From Acidithiobacillus ferruginosus (GTDB taxonomy: Bacteria > Pseudomonadota > Gammaproteobacteria > Acidithiobacillales > Acidithiobacillaceae): 47,929 nt of DNA. The stretch is from positions 1 through 47,929 of the forward strand of contig NZ_JABBDR010000096.1 in the NCBI RefSeq assembly GCF_018854495.1. The letters run 5' to 3'. The translations under genes and the position numbers were made by a program. The stretch's first letter is position 1; every line of letters starts with the position of its first letter. This document shows, piece after piece, positions 1-9,076 of this stretch. The notes below the pieces were generated by a model. That model saw nothing but the letters and a program-made list of their open reading frames with translations. It did not search any database and was not told where the DNA came from.

Positions 1-130
1 CTTCTTAGAAAGGATAACGACACGTCACAGGGAAAACTGAAATGGTGGATGGTGCAAGGCCAACCACACTACCCTGCCCATAAAGGCGTGACTAGGGGTA
101 CTGGCAAGAACGCGTGCGCCACTCCTATCA

Positions 131-147
131 TGGCATAATTATTGCTT
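131..147 (+). promoter_or_regulatory. Sigma-54 (-24/-12) promoter of the diguanylate cyclase gene
   Basis: The sequence reads TGGCATAATTATTGCTT. It has GG at 132-133 and GC at 144-145 with exactly ten bases between, close to the sigma-54 consensus TGGCACG-N4-TTGCW. Transcription would start near 157. A very strong ribosome binding site, AGGAGGTGAT (161-170), precedes the ATG at 174. Bases 1-130 show no supported gene. Confidence 0.7.
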
Positions 148-173
148 AAATAGATAAAACAGGAGGTGATTCC

Positions 174-1064
174 ATGACAGCCCGATTGCAGAATGCTCCC
201 CGCTCCAGGAGCGAGACACGAGATCTCGCTGAAGAAAGCATTTATCTCGATGATTTAATTAATTTTCATAACGCTTGGAAAACATTTTGGCAAACTTGGT
301 TGCAGGAGCATCTACAAGGCAAAAAACTGCCGCGCCGTGCGGAGCAAATAGTTTTACAGGCCTTGCACGGGCCTGAAGCACGCATACCGCAACCCCAAAA
401 AGTCCGCTGGTACGGTTTACAGGCTTCCTGCCATGAGATTTTGCATCAACTGCAAATTCATTCTGAAGAAGCGTCAAAAAACTGTCCCATCCCAAAGTTC
501 GTTCCTGTCATAGATGCCGCCGGTGCTTTAGAACAGCGATGCTTTGAAGAGATCGTAGCTTTTAGTAAAAACCTGGGGGAGATAGACATCCTCACCAATT
601 TACCAAACCGTCGGCGGATGGAGCAGGACATGGCACGTGAACAGGCTCTGGTCGATCGCGGCGCTAACGGCTTTATCGCGATGATAGATGTCGACCACTT
701 CAAGGCGCTCAATGACACCTACGGACATTCTGCTGGAGATACGATTTTGCGGGAAATCGCGCGACGTCTGCGCGCTGCTTTGCGTCATTATGATGGCTTG
801 TATCGCTATGGTGGTGAGGAGTTTTTGGCAATTTTTCCAGGTCTTGGCAAAGAGTGCGCGATGCTTGCGGCACAGCGCTTATGTCGGACCGTCGCCGCCG
901 AGCCTTTTCAGACGACCGATGGCCACCCTCTGAATATTACGGTATCCATAGGTATCACCGCCCTCGCCCACCATACATCCCCTGAGGAAAAAATGGCTAT
1001 TGCTGACGCTGCTCTGTATCGGGCAAAACAGGGGGGCCGGAATCAGGTGCGCCTGGTTCCGTAG
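174..1064 (+). CDS. Diguanylate cyclase with CZB-like N-terminal domain (DgcZ-like)
   Basis: This 296-residue protein should make cyclic di-GMP from two GTP in the cytoplasm. The GGDEF domain (about residues 135-294) carries DILTNLPNRR at its start and an active-site GGEEF at 213-217. An intact inhibitory I-site, RHYD, lies at 204-207, five residues before GGEEF, so product inhibition is expected. There is no membrane segment. Residues about 25-105 resemble the helical chemoreceptor zinc-binding (CZB) domain of E. coli DgcZ: His32 in FHNAW and the His87/His91 pair have nearly the same spacing. The CZB cysteine is missing and His65 lies nearby. The gene converges on motA and has its own sigma-54 promoter, which suggests co-control with flagella. 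The catalytic call is firm; the sensory domain is inferred from spacing. Confidence 0.88.
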   Translation: MTARLQNAPRSRSETRDLAEESIYLDDLINFHNAWKTFWQTWLQEHLQGKKLPRRAEQIVLQALHGPEARIPQPQKVRWYGLQASCHEILHQLQIHSEEASKNCPIPKFVPVIDAAGALEQRCFEEIVAFSKNLGEIDILTNLPNRRRMEQDMAREQALVDRGANGFIAMIDVDHFKALNDTYGHSAGDTILREIARRLRAALRHYDGLYRYGGEEFLAIFPGLGKECAMLAAQRLCRTVAAEPFQTTDGHPLNITVSIGITALAHHTSPEEKMAIADAALYRAKQGGRNQVRLVP

Positions 1065-1164
1065 CGCACGGCGCTATAACACCTAGTTCTAAGCGGAAAA
1101 TCTGCCATAAACGCTGTACTCCAGATATCATATAAAACATATAGACCTTCCGGACTAGCGTAAT

Positions 1165-1186
1165 AACCATTGGTTTTCCATTGGTT
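1165..1186 (-). terminator. Weak hairpin between convergent dgc and motA genes
   Basis: Two CCATTGG copies separated by TTTT, flanked by AA and TT, can fold into an eight-pair stem with one central mismatch. It lies just past the motA stop codon. No clear T tract follows on either strand, so a terminator role is a guess. The rest of 1065-1191 holds nothing I recognise. Confidence 0.25.
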
Positions 1187-1191
1187 AGAGC

Positions 1192-1935
1192 TCAGCGTGC
1201 GTAAAAGCTCTGCAGTCGCCCTTCAATGATTTTGGGATTTTCGCCTTCCGCTATCCCGACCAGGCCTTCGATGATCATCTCACGCAAGTAGGTTTGCTGA
1301 TGTACGATACCTTTAATCTTGTTCGATATGGGGAGAAAAAGCAGGTTGGCTGACCCCACACCGTAGATGGTTGCAACGAAAGCCGTTGCTATGCCCGCCC
1401 CCAGTTTGGCCGGATCGGCGAGATTTTCCATGACATGAATCAGGCCCAGCACGGCGCCGAGAATACCAATAGTCGGCGAGTACCCACCCGCCGATTCAAA
1501 AACTTTTGCCGCCTGCCGCTCCATCTCCGAGCGGGAATCCAGATCGACCTCCAGGGTAGCCCGGATTTTCCCCGGTTCCGCCCCATCGACCAGCATCTGT
1601 AAGCCTTTTTGTAAAAACGGGTCATTGACACCCTCAATTAGACTTTCGAGCGCTAGTAGTCCGTTTTTGCGGGCGGTATTGCTCCATTCCAGAATTTGCG
1701 CGATGACGGGCTGAGGATCAGTTTTGGGGGGCAGCACCGCCCAGGGCACCATCTTCAGGGAACGAACGAACACGGGCATGGTGTATTGCACCATCACCGC
1801 GCCCATAGTGCCGCCGATGACAATGATGAAGGCAGTGAGCTGAAGGATGGAACTGAGCTTACCGCCCTCCAGAAGCTGGCCGACAAAAATACCACCGAAA
1901 GCCACCACCAAACCAATCAGGGTCAAAAAATCCAC
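1192..1935 (-). CDS. motA: Flagellar stator subunit MotA/MotC
   Basis: This 247-residue inner-membrane proton-channel subunit of the stator couples ion flow to torque on FliG. It shows the four-span MotA pattern: two N-terminal spans from residue 1 to about 55, a cytoplasmic loop, then the conserved stretch AGGYSPTIGILGAVLGLIHV with the functional proline, and a final span near FVATIYGVGSANLLFLPI. The length and the start MDFLTLIGLVVAF resemble Pseudomonas MotC. The start codon is GTG, with AGGGAG eight bases upstream. It follows fliA by 39 bases, so it is probably the last gene of the long fli-flh operon. Its expected partner motB does not follow; the only motB in the window is about 45 kb away at 46564. 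Confidence 0.92.
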   Translation of the reverse strand: MDFLTLIGLVVAFGGIFVGQLLEGGKLSSILQLTAFIIVIGGTMGAVMVQYTMPVFVRSLKMVPWAVLPPKTDPQPVIAQILEWSNTARKNGLLALESLIEGVNDPFLQKGLQMLVDGAEPGKIRATLEVDLDSRSEMERQAAKVFESAGGYSPTIGILGAVLGLIHVMENLADPAKLGAGIATAFVATIYGVGSANLLFLPISNKIKGIVHQQTYLREMIIEGLVGIAEGENPKIIEGRLQSFYAR

Positions 1936-1974
1936 GATTTTGCTCCCTTTTGGGGATCAGCAAATGAGTAACCC

Positions 1975-2703
1975 TCAAAGCCCGTCATCACGCCAGTCTC
2001 CCAGGGTGGTACGCAAACGCAGGACCGCTTGCCGCATAATCTGGCTGACGCGGGATTCGCTGACCTCCAATACGCTGCCAATCTCTTTCAGCGTGAGTTC
2101 GTCCTGATAATAAAGCGCGAGGACCAGTTGCTCCTTTTCCGGTAAAGTGCCGATACCGCGCTGGAGATCGCGGGAAAATTCTTCAGATACCAGCACCGCC
2201 TGAATATCGTCCGCGGCGTCGCGGAGGTAGCGACCGACAAAAGCGTCATTGTCCGCTGCCAGATCTTCGAGATAAAGAATCTGACCGCCACTCTCACGCA
2301 ACGCGGCTTGGTAAGCCGATATCGTCCAGCCCAGATCTTTGGCGATTTCCTCATCACTGGGCGGATGTCCGAGATGTTGTTCCAGGCGGGCCATGGCCCG
2401 GCCGATAGATTGCTCCTTGGCACGCGCACGGCGGGGCAGCCAGTCCTGGGCACGCAGCTCGTCAAGAATACTGCCGCGAATCCGCATGCTGGCATAACTG
2501 ATGAAGGCATCACTCTCGTCTCCCGACTGGCTATCGAGGGCATCCATCAATCCCAATAAACCCGCCTGCACGAGATCGGCCACATCGACATTGGCGGGCA
2601 GCCGGGCGCGGATTCGCTGGGCAATACGCTGCACCAGAGGCACATAGCGCGCCACCTGCGCACTGCGCTGTACCATTCTATCCACCGCCATTCCGGCACT
2701 CAT
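1975..2703 (-). CDS. fliA: RNA polymerase sigma-28 factor FliA
   Basis: This 242-residue sigma factor directs RNA polymerase to late flagellar genes. Region 2 is seen as LVQAGLLGLMDALD followed by FISYASMRIRGSILDELR and DWLPRRAR, which is typical of FliA. Region 3 contains LGHPPSDEEIAKDLGW, and region 4 contains LPEKEQLVLALYYQDELT plus the helix-turn-helix GSVLEVSESRVSQIMRQA. The ATG overlaps the flhG stop by four bases (ATGA), implying translational coupling. Its antagonist FlgM is encoded at 44099. Likely targets in this window are the sigma-28-like promoters before fliC and before the flgN-like/flgK group. Confidence 0.96.
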   Translation of the reverse strand: MSAGMAVDRMVQRSAQVARYVPLVQRIAQRIRARLPANVDVADLVQAGLLGLMDALDSQSGDESDAFISYASMRIRGSILDELRAQDWLPRRARAKEQSIGRAMARLEQHLGHPPSDEEIAKDLGWTISAYQAALRESGGQILYLEDLAADNDAFVGRYLRDAADDIQAVLVSEEFSRDLQRGIGTLPEKEQLVLALYYQDELTLKEIGSVLEVSESRVSQIMRQAVLRLRTTLGDWRDDGL

Positions 2704-3602
2704 AGGCTCTGCAGCGATCTTTCTGCCGATAACAGGCGTTCCATGAAGAACTCGATATGCCCAGCGGGACCCGCTGGCAGGGACCAGCCACGCACTGTTG
2801 TCGCCAGCTCGCGCAGCGCTCGGGCGGCAGGACTGTCGGGATAGAGTTCGACAATGGCCCGCTGCGAACGTACCGCACTGCGCAGAGCAGGATCCAGGGG
2901 AATGCTGCCGATCAGATCAAGACTGACATCGAGATAACGGTCCGCCACCGCGGCAACGCGCTGAAAGAGCATCTGACCTTCGCGCTGGTCACGCACCATA
3001 TTGGGCAGCACCCGGAAACGCCGCACGCCGTGATCACGGCTGAGTAACTTAATGAGGGCGTAGGCGTCGGTGATGGAAGCCGGCTCATTGGAGACCACAA
3101 CAATGACATCCTGGGCGGCGCAACTGAAGGTCAGCACATCACCCGCAATGCCGGCAGCAAGATCAATCAGCAGGTAATCAACGTCGATGTCGAGGTTGCT
3201 CACGGCCTGAATCAGACTCGCCTGAGCCAGGCCATCCAGAACCGCCATGCGCGCGATACCGCTGGCCGCAGGTAACACGCGAATACCCTGAGGGCCATTG
3301 ACGAGCACTTCTTCAATGGATTTTTCACCAGAAACTACATGAGAGAGGTTGTAGCGGGGACTCAGGCCGAGCAGGATATCCACATTGCCGAGACCGAGGT
3401 CGGCGTCGAAAAGCAGGGGTTTCGCGTCCTGCTGGGCGAGAGCAACAGCCAGATTAACAGCAACATTGGTCTTGCCCACCCCGCCTTTACCGCTGGCGAC
3501 GGCAATCACCTTGACTGGTTTACGCGCACGCATCCTTCGAAGTCCCTCCGCCTGATCCAGCGGGGTCGCAATCACCGCGGACCCCTGCATTTCAGGCGCC
3601 AT
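2700..3602 (-). CDS. flhG: MinD-like ATPase FlhG (FleN), flagellar number regulator
   Basis: FlhG limits flagellar number, works with FlhF at the pole and in Pseudomonas (FleN) restrains FleQ. The deviant Walker A motif SGKGGVGKTN, the DADLGLGNVD motif and YLLIDLAAGI identify the MinD/ParA family. Just before the ATPase core is DQAEGLRR, the N-terminal motif by which FlhG stimulates the FlhF GTPase. The start is uncertain. I chose the ATG at 3602 (300 residues, overlapping flhF by 11 bases); alternatives are 3590 and 3662, and none has a good Shine-Dalgarno sequence. The hydrophobic C-terminal helix FFMERLLS probably acts as the membrane-targeting segment. Confidence 0.93.
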   Translation of the reverse strand: MAPEMQGSAVIATPLDQAEGLRRMRARKPVKVIAVASGKGGVGKTNVAVNLAVALAQQDAKPLLFDADLGLGNVDILLGLSPRYNLSHVVSGEKSIEEVLVNGPQGIRVLPAASGIARMAVLDGLAQASLIQAVSNLDIDVDYLLIDLAAGIAGDVLTFSCAAQDVIVVVSNEPASITDAYALIKLLSRDHGVRRFRVLPNMVRDQREGQMLFQRVAAVADRYLDVSLDLIGSIPLDPALRSAVRSQRAIVELYPDSPAARALRELATTVRGWSLPAGPAGHIEFFMERLLSAERSLQSL

Positions 3603-4761
3603 GATAGCGATTATGGGCAGTGCTAGCCACCGCATCGCCTGCCGAAACGGATTGCAGCACATGAATCAGCGCATCCCAACGGGCCTCATGGAGGTCTTCC
3701 GGCACCTTCTGGCCGTCGCTGTAATAGGCAATGGGTAGATGATGTTGTGCCAACCATTCCAATGCGCCACCAAAAGCCGGCGCTTCATCTACTTTGGAGA
3801 GAATGGCTCCCGCCAGAGGAAGATCCGCATAAGGTGCCAGAACCGTCGACAAACTCTTGTCGCTCAGTCCAGCCGATATGAGCAGAAAACGATGGGCTTG
3901 CGGACCCAGAGCGGCGAGCCACTGCAACTGCTCTCCCAGACGCTGGTCACGCGGGCTCATACCGATGGTATCGATGAATATCCACGGTCGCTGACTATGT
4001 TTCTCCAAGGCCTGGAAGAGATCTTCCGGACCACGGATGACCTCCAGCGGTACGCCAAGAATGCGCGCATATATCCCCAGTTGCTCGACGCCCGCGATAC
4101 GATAGGTATCGGTGGTCAGCAATGCGACGGAGTGAGGCCCGTGGCGCAACACCTGGGCGGCAGCAAGTTTCGCTATGCTGGTCGTTTTGCCTGAGCCGGT
4201 AGGACCCAATACCGCGAAAATTCCGCCTTTACCCAGAGGGTTCTCGCTCAAGCCCACCCGCTCCTCCAGCGCCGCGCGCAGTGGCGCCTCCCAGGCCTCG
4301 TCTGCGGCCTGCTGAGCGATTTGTGTAGCCCAGCCCGCCGAGAAACCCATGTCCGTCAGCACCTCGCGCGCCAGCTTGCTGGCGCGCAGACTGCCCCAGC
4401 GTTTTTCCACCAATTGCCGCAGGGCCTGAAGCTCGTTACGGAGCGGAGTGGCCCCCATGGTTGCGCTACCGCTGACTGCCATGGGCGCCACACGTTCAGG
4501 GACAGATAATGGGGGCTTGGTGCTCATGGTGGGAATATCCTCCGCTGGCAATTTTGCCGGAACTCCGCGTAATGGTTCAGGCCAACTCGGCGTTGGCGTG
4601 ACCTCAGCCCATTGCTTCTCATCAAAATCAATGGCCGCAACGATCTCGACACCCCCGTCCACATCCCGGTTGGAGAGAATGACCGCGTCGGCACCCAAGG
4701 CGGTGCGAATCTGCTGCAGTACGTCGCGGGTGCTCGCCCCGTTAAATCGCCTGATCTTCAT
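3592..4761 (-). CDS. flhF: SRP-family GTPase FlhF, flagellar pole placement
   Basis: FlhF marks the cell pole for flagellar assembly. The start MKIRRFNGASTRDVLQQIR, followed by LGADAVILSN, is the usual FlhF B-domain beginning, so I place the start at 4761 rather than 36 bases upstream. GGGAGAAAG lies just before that ATG. After a Pro-rich linker come the N domain (LRQLVEKRWG) and the GTPase G domain with P-loop GPTGSGKTTSIAKLAA, TTDTYRIAGVEQL, DTIGMSPRD and ILSKVDEA. The motif DTIG replaces the more usual DTAG. At 389 residues it is a little short. The pairing with FlhG argues for polar flagellation. Confidence 0.95.
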   Translation of the reverse strand: MKIRRFNGASTRDVLQQIRTALGADAVILSNRDVDGGVEIVAAIDFDEKQWAEVTPTPSWPEPLRGVPAKLPAEDIPTMSTKPPLSVPERVAPMAVSGSATMGATPLRNELQALRQLVEKRWGSLRASKLAREVLTDMGFSAGWATQIAQQAADEAWEAPLRAALEERVGLSENPLGKGGIFAVLGPTGSGKTTSIAKLAAAQVLRHGPHSVALLTTDTYRIAGVEQLGIYARILGVPLEVIRGPEDLFQALEKHSQRPWIFIDTIGMSPRDQRLGEQLQWLAALGPQAHRFLLISAGLSDKSLSTVLAPYADLPLAGAILSKVDEAPAFGGALEWLAQHHLPIAYYSDGQKVPEDLHEARWDALIHVLQSVSAGDAVASTAHNRYHGA

Positions 4762-4797
4762 CTGTGTCTTTCTCCCTGAGGGTGAGCGCCTGGCCAT

Positions 4798-6849
4798 TTA
4801 AGCACCGAGCGTGGCCACCACCCTGATCCGTTTATTTTCGGGGATCTCCGCGTAAGAGAGCACCCGCATCCGCGGCGCGGTCCGGGCCAGAAAGCGGGCC
4901 AGAAAGGCGCGCATGGGACCCATGGCCAGCAGCACCGGCTGCATACCGCCGGCCTCCATCTGCTGCATCAACTCCCCCGCCTTTTCCAGCACCCGCTGCG
5001 CCAGCCCCGGCTCCAAAGCCTCGCCATTACTGTTGCGCAAACTCTCCTGCAATAAGTGTTCCAACTGTCCGTCCAACACCGCGACTGGCAACTCCCCCTG
5101 CCCGGGAAAGAGTCCTTGCACAATATAAGGGCCGAGTGCGGTACGTACGGCCGCCGTGAGATCGTCAACATCCTGGCTTTGCGGTGCGTGCTCCGCCAAA
5201 ATTTCGACGATGGTGCGCATGTCGCGAACGGGCACGCCTTCATTCAGCAGGTTCTGCAAGACTTTCTTGAGCTTGTCGGGAGACAGCATCTTCGGGATGA
5301 CATCTTCTACCAGCTTGGGTGAGCGGCTGGCGAGATGAGACAGTATCCCCTCCACCTCCTCGCGGCCCAGCAGTTCAGCACCATGGGACTGCAAGATTTG
5401 ATGCAGATGGGTGGCGATCACCGTTGCCGGATCGACCACGGTGTAACCAAGGGCGACCGCCTTGTCGCGCTGATCGTTGTTTATCCACAAGGCCGGGAGG
5501 CCGAAGGACGGGTCGGTAGTCGGGGTGCCTTCGAGCTTGCCGAGGACATTGCCTGGGTCTATGGCGAGCAGCAGATCCGGAAAGATTTCACCACCAGCCA
5601 CTTCAACACCTTTGACGGTGATCCGGTAGGCCGTTGGCCGCAATTCGAGATTATCGCGGACGTGCACGGCGGGCACCAGAAAGCCAAAGTCCTGCGCGAA
5701 CTTTTTACGCACCCCGCGAATCCGTGCCAGCAACTCACCGCCCTGCCCCTTGTCGACCAGCGGAATCAGCCGGTAACCGACCTCCAGCCCGAGTGGATCA
5801 AGCGGCTCGACGCTGGCCCAGGTGACCTCCTCTGGCTCGGCGGGTGGCGGGGGTATCGCGGCTTCGGCCTTTGGCTGCTGGCGTTTGCGATACCAAACGA
5901 TGCCGCCCAACACCGCGCCTGCGCCCAGAAACGGCAGATGCGGCATCCCCGGAATCAGCCCGAGAATGGCGAGGATCACCGCGACGATAACCAGTACGTC
6001 CCGGTTCTGGAAAATCTGGCTCACTAATTGTTTTCCCAAATCCTGACCGGTATTGACCGACGTGACCACAATGCCGGCGGCAATGGAAATGACCAGTGCC
6101 GGAATTTGTGCCACCAGCGCATCACCGATGCTGAGCAGAGTGTAGTCATGGGCTGCCGTGCCAAGACTGAGACCATGTTGCCAGATACCGATGATCAGAC
6201 CACCGATCAGGTTGATGAATAGAATCATAATCGCTGCGACGGCATCACCGCGCACAAACTTGCTGGCGCCGTCCATGGAACCAAAAAAATCGGCCTCTTG
6301 CGCTATCTCGCTGCGCCGCCGATGGGCTTCTTCCTGATCGATAATGCCGGCATTCATGTCCGCATCAATAGCCATCTGTTTGCCCGGCATGGCGTCGAGA
6401 GTGAAACGGGCGCTGACTTCTGCAATGCGTCCGGCACCCTTGGTGATAACCATAAAATTGATGATGACCAGAATCGCAAAGACGATGATTCCTACCGCAT
6501 AGTCACCGCCCACAACAAACTCACCGAAGGACTCAATCACCTGTCCGGCCGCACCGGGTCCATTCTGGCCGTGCAGCAAGATGATCCTTGCCGCCGCCAC
6601 ATTAAGGGAGAGGCGCAACAAAGTCGTTAACAGCAGTGCCGTCGGAAAGGCGGCAAATTCCAGTGGGCGCACCATGTAGAGACTGACCAGCAGGATAATC
6701 AGGCCCAGCGTAATATTGAAGGTAAAGAAAATATCCAGAAGAAATGTCGGCAACGGAATAATAAGCATGGCGAGCACCATGATCACCAGGATCGGGGCCG
6801 CCAGGGTATGCCAGTTCGCGCGTTGCAACATCCGGTTCAGGGCGTTCAC
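4798..6849 (-). CDS. flhA: Flagellar type III export gate protein FlhA
   Basis: FlhA is the large inner-membrane export gate whose nonameric cytoplasmic ring docks substrates and chaperones. It has 683 residues, near the usual 690-700. The N-terminal half contains about eight membrane spans. Between them lies the FHIPEP-family signature RIAEVSARFTLDAMPGKQMA, with the conserved continuation IDADMNAGIID. A Pro-rich linker near residues 335-345 separates the membrane part from the C-terminal substrate-binding domain (from about residue 350). The gene starts three bases after the flhB stop and is followed by flhF, the order found in polar flagellates. Confidence 0.97.
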   Translation of the reverse strand: MNALNRMLQRANWHTLAAPILVIMVLAMLIIPLPTFLLDIFFTFNITLGLIILLVSLYMVRPLEFAAFPTALLLTTLLRLSLNVAAARIILLHGQNGPGAAGQVIESFGEFVVGGDYAVGIIVFAILVIINFMVITKGAGRIAEVSARFTLDAMPGKQMAIDADMNAGIIDQEEAHRRRSEIAQEADFFGSMDGASKFVRGDAVAAIMILFINLIGGLIIGIWQHGLSLGTAAHDYTLLSIGDALVAQIPALVISIAAGIVVTSVNTGQDLGKQLVSQIFQNRDVLVIVAVILAILGLIPGMPHLPFLGAGAVLGGIVWYRKRQQPKAEAAIPPPPAEPEEVTWASVEPLDPLGLEVGYRLIPLVDKGQGGELLARIRGVRKKFAQDFGFLVPAVHVRDNLELRPTAYRITVKGVEVAGGEIFPDLLLAIDPGNVLGKLEGTPTTDPSFGLPALWINNDQRDKAVALGYTVVDPATVIATHLHQILQSHGAELLGREEVEGILSHLASRSPKLVEDVIPKMLSPDKLKKVLQNLLNEGVPVRDMRTIVEILAEHAPQSQDVDDLTAAVRTALGPYIVQGLFPGQGELPVAVLDGQLEHLLQESLRNSNGEALEPGLAQRVLEKAGELMQQMEAGGMQPVLLAMGPMRAFLARFLARTAPRMRVLSYAEIPENKRIRVVATLGA

Positions 6850-6852
6850 AGT

Positions 6853-7980
6853 TTATCCTCGTTCATCCATTTCCGGGGGCACTGACCAGTGCGCGGGCAC
6901 TTGCGGCTGCTGCTGCGGGGTCGCCAACCGGAGCTGGTATAGATAGGCGAGGAGTTCCGCCACCGCCCGATAGAGAGTGACGGGGATCTCCTGCTCCAAC
7001 TCCACATGATGGTAGAGTGCCCGCGCCAGGGGTGGCGCTTCCACCACCGGTATGTGATGTTCTGCCGCCAGCTCACGGATTCTGGCGGCCACCAGATCAG
7101 CGCCCTTGGCCAGCAGGACGGGTGCCCGCGTTTCCCCTTCGGCATAACGCAACGCCACCGCATAATGGGTCGGGTTGGTAACAATGACATCGGCCTTGGG
7201 CACCGCCGCCATCATCCGCCGACGCGCCATCTCCCGCTGCATGGCGCGTACCTTGGCCTTGATTTCGGGATTGCCGTCCATCTCTTTCATTTCATCTTTC
7301 TGATCTTGGCGCGACATCTTCAACTTCACGTTGATGGTCCAGATCTGGAAAGGCACATCAAAGAGCACAATCAATAGGGTAGACGCAGCAAGCACGAGAA
7401 AGACCAAGCCGCTCATGTGCATGAGATGCAGCATGGCTTGTTCCGGCGATTCCTGAATCAGACCAAAGAGGGCGTTGCGTTGGGCCCAGAGCAGCGTGAT
7501 GCCGATACCGCCCACCACCACAGCCTTCAGGATCGCCTTCACCAGCTCCAACGCACCATGCTTGGAAACAATTTTTTGCAGACCACTGATGGGGTCCATG
7601 CGCGAGAAGTCCGGTACCAGCGACTGGGTGCTGAAGACCCAGCCGCCCACCACCAGCCCGGCAGCGATCACGGCCATCAGCAAGATGATGAAAAAGGGCA
7701 CCACCAGCTCCGCCGCCGTTTCACACATCGTTGCAAAATGACGGAGGAGGTCTTGAGGATCGGTCATGACGGCGGACGAGAGATGCAGGCCGGCGTAGAG
7801 AAATCCGGCAATGCTTTGATAAATATTGTCGGCGAACCCAAAAAACACACTCGCCGAGACCATCAGCAAGGCGCTGGTGGACAACTCCCTGGAGCGCGCG
7901 ACCTGGCCCTTCTTGCGCGCGTCGTCGCGGCGTTTGGGCGTCGCCGCTTCGGTACGTTCCTGGGCATTTTCTTCGGCCAT
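6853..7980 (-). CDS. flhB: Flagellar export substrate-specificity switch protein FlhB
   Basis: FlhB is the inner-membrane export component that switches from rod/hook to filament substrates when FliK signals completion of the hook. The 375-residue protein has four spans in the first 215 residues and a charged cytoplasmic domain. The autocleavage motif NPTH is intact in VTNPTHYAVALRY. The early sequence EERTEAATPKRRDDARKKGQVARSRE (shown here only as the family N-terminus) is typical. It sits 26 bases from fliR and three bases from flhA. The C-terminal tail after the cleavage domain is short and ends in a Pro-rich stretch. Confidence 0.96.
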   Translation of the reverse strand: MAEENAQERTEAATPKRRDDARKKGQVARSRELSTSALLMVSASVFFGFADNIYQSIAGFLYAGLHLSSAVMTDPQDLLRHFATMCETAAELVVPFFIILLMAVIAAGLVVGGWVFSTQSLVPDFSRMDPISGLQKIVSKHGALELVKAILKAVVVGGIGITLLWAQRNALFGLIQESPEQAMLHLMHMSGLVFLVLAASTLLIVLFDVPFQIWTINVKLKMSRQDQKDEMKEMDGNPEIKAKVRAMQREMARRRMMAAVPKADVIVTNPTHYAVALRYAEGETRAPVLLAKGADLVAARIRELAAEHHIPVVEAPPLARALYHHVELEQEIPVTLYRAVAELLAYLYQLRLATPQQQPQVPAHWSVPPEMDERG

Positions 7981-8006
7981 GGCGTCTTATGTCCTGAACG
8001 AAAGAT

Positions 8007-8798
8007 TCATGGCCGCGCCGCCGAGAGCATCGCCTGCCCTGCGGTTTCCATGGATAGATTCAGCAGATGCTGAACGATCATGGTCATGGCCGGCATAAAC
8101 ACATACAACGCGAGGATGCCCAGGCCCAGGAGCACCGGAAAACCGATCACAAAAATATTGAGCTGGGGCGCCGACTTGCCCAGCACGCCTAAAGCAATAT
8201 TTACGAGCACCAGCGTGCCTAAAACCGGTGCGGAGATAGCCAAACCCAACGAGAAGATGATGCTCCCCTCCTCCACGAGCAAATGCCAGGCCGAAGGATT
8301 GAGGCTGAGCGTCGCCGTCACCGGCAGCAGGGTAAAACTGCGCATAAGCGTCGCCAGCACCAGCAACTGACCATTCATTGCCATGAACAGGAGCAAGACG
8401 ATCAGGTTGAGAAAATTGGAAAGGGTAGGAACCTGCACGCCCGTGACAGGGTCAAAAAAACTGCTGAATCCCAGCCCCATCTGCAGACTGATGACCGACC
8501 CCGCAAACTGCACCACACTAAAAACCACCGTCACAGCAAAGCCCAGCGCCGTGCCTATGAGGATTTGCTGGATGAGCAGCACAAAACCCGCTCCCGACAA
8601 AAAATGTACAGCAGGCATCGCGGGCAGAGCGGGGGCGATAGCCACACTGATCAGCAGCGCCAGTCCTACCCGCACCTGAATCGGTACCTGGGTGGCGCTA
8701 AACACCGGCGCCGTGGACAACAGCGCGAGGATACGAATAAAGGGCCAGAAGACCAGGCCGATCCAGTGCTCCAGTTGCAGCGTGGTAAAGTGAATCAT
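8007..8798 (-). CDS. fliR: Flagellar export gate protein FliR
   Basis: FliR joins FliP and FliQ to form the helical export gate core in the basal body. The 263-residue, highly hydrophobic protein contains the conserved start FWPFIRILALLSTAPVF and a later GLGFSSFFDPVTGVQVPTL segment matching the FliR family. Its ATG overlaps the fliQ stop by four bases, a coupling often seen for these stoichiometric gate proteins. Confidence 0.95.
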   Translation of the reverse strand: MIHFTTLQLEHWIGLVFWPFIRILALLSTAPVFSATQVPIQVRVGLALLISVAIAPALPAMPAVHFLSGAGFVLLIQQILIGTALGFAVTVVFSVVQFAGSVISLQMGLGFSSFFDPVTGVQVPTLSNFLNLIVLLLFMAMNGQLLVLATLMRSFTLLPVTATLSLNPSAWHLLVEEGSIIFSLGLAISAPVLGTLVLVNIALGVLGKSAPQLNIFVIGFPVLLGLGILALYVFMPAMTMIVQHLLNLSMETAGQAMLSAARP

Positions 8799-9067
8799 TG
8801 GTTGATCAGATGCGGAATGTCATGGAACAACTGGATGGTGAAGTCCATGATCAGATGCAGCATCCACGGACCGGCAATCACCAGCACCAGGGCCATCGCC
8901 AGAATCTTGGGCACAAAGCTGAGCGTCATTTCGTTGAGCTGGGTGGCCGCTTGAAAGACACTCACCAGCAGGCCGACAACCAGCGCAATCCCCAGCAAGG
9001 GGGCCGACAATAAGAGGGTCGTCCACACCGCTTGCTGACCGACCGTGACAATACTCTCTGGAGTCAT
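8795..9067 (-). CDS. fliQ: Flagellar export gate protein FliQ
   Basis: This 90-residue protein has two membrane helices and the usual FliQ layout: MTPESIVTVGQQAVW, a first helix, LVSVFQAATQLNEMTLSFVPK, then a second helix. FliQ subunits wrap the FliP-FliR core. It lies nine bases after fliP and overlaps fliR by four bases. The length is normal for the family. Confidence 0.95.
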   Translation of the reverse strand: MTPESIVTVGQQAVWTTLLLSAPLLGIALVVGLLVSVFQAATQLNEMTLSFVPKILAMALVLVIAGPWMLHLIMDFTIQLFHDIPHLINQ

Positions 9068-9076
9068 TCCCTCACC

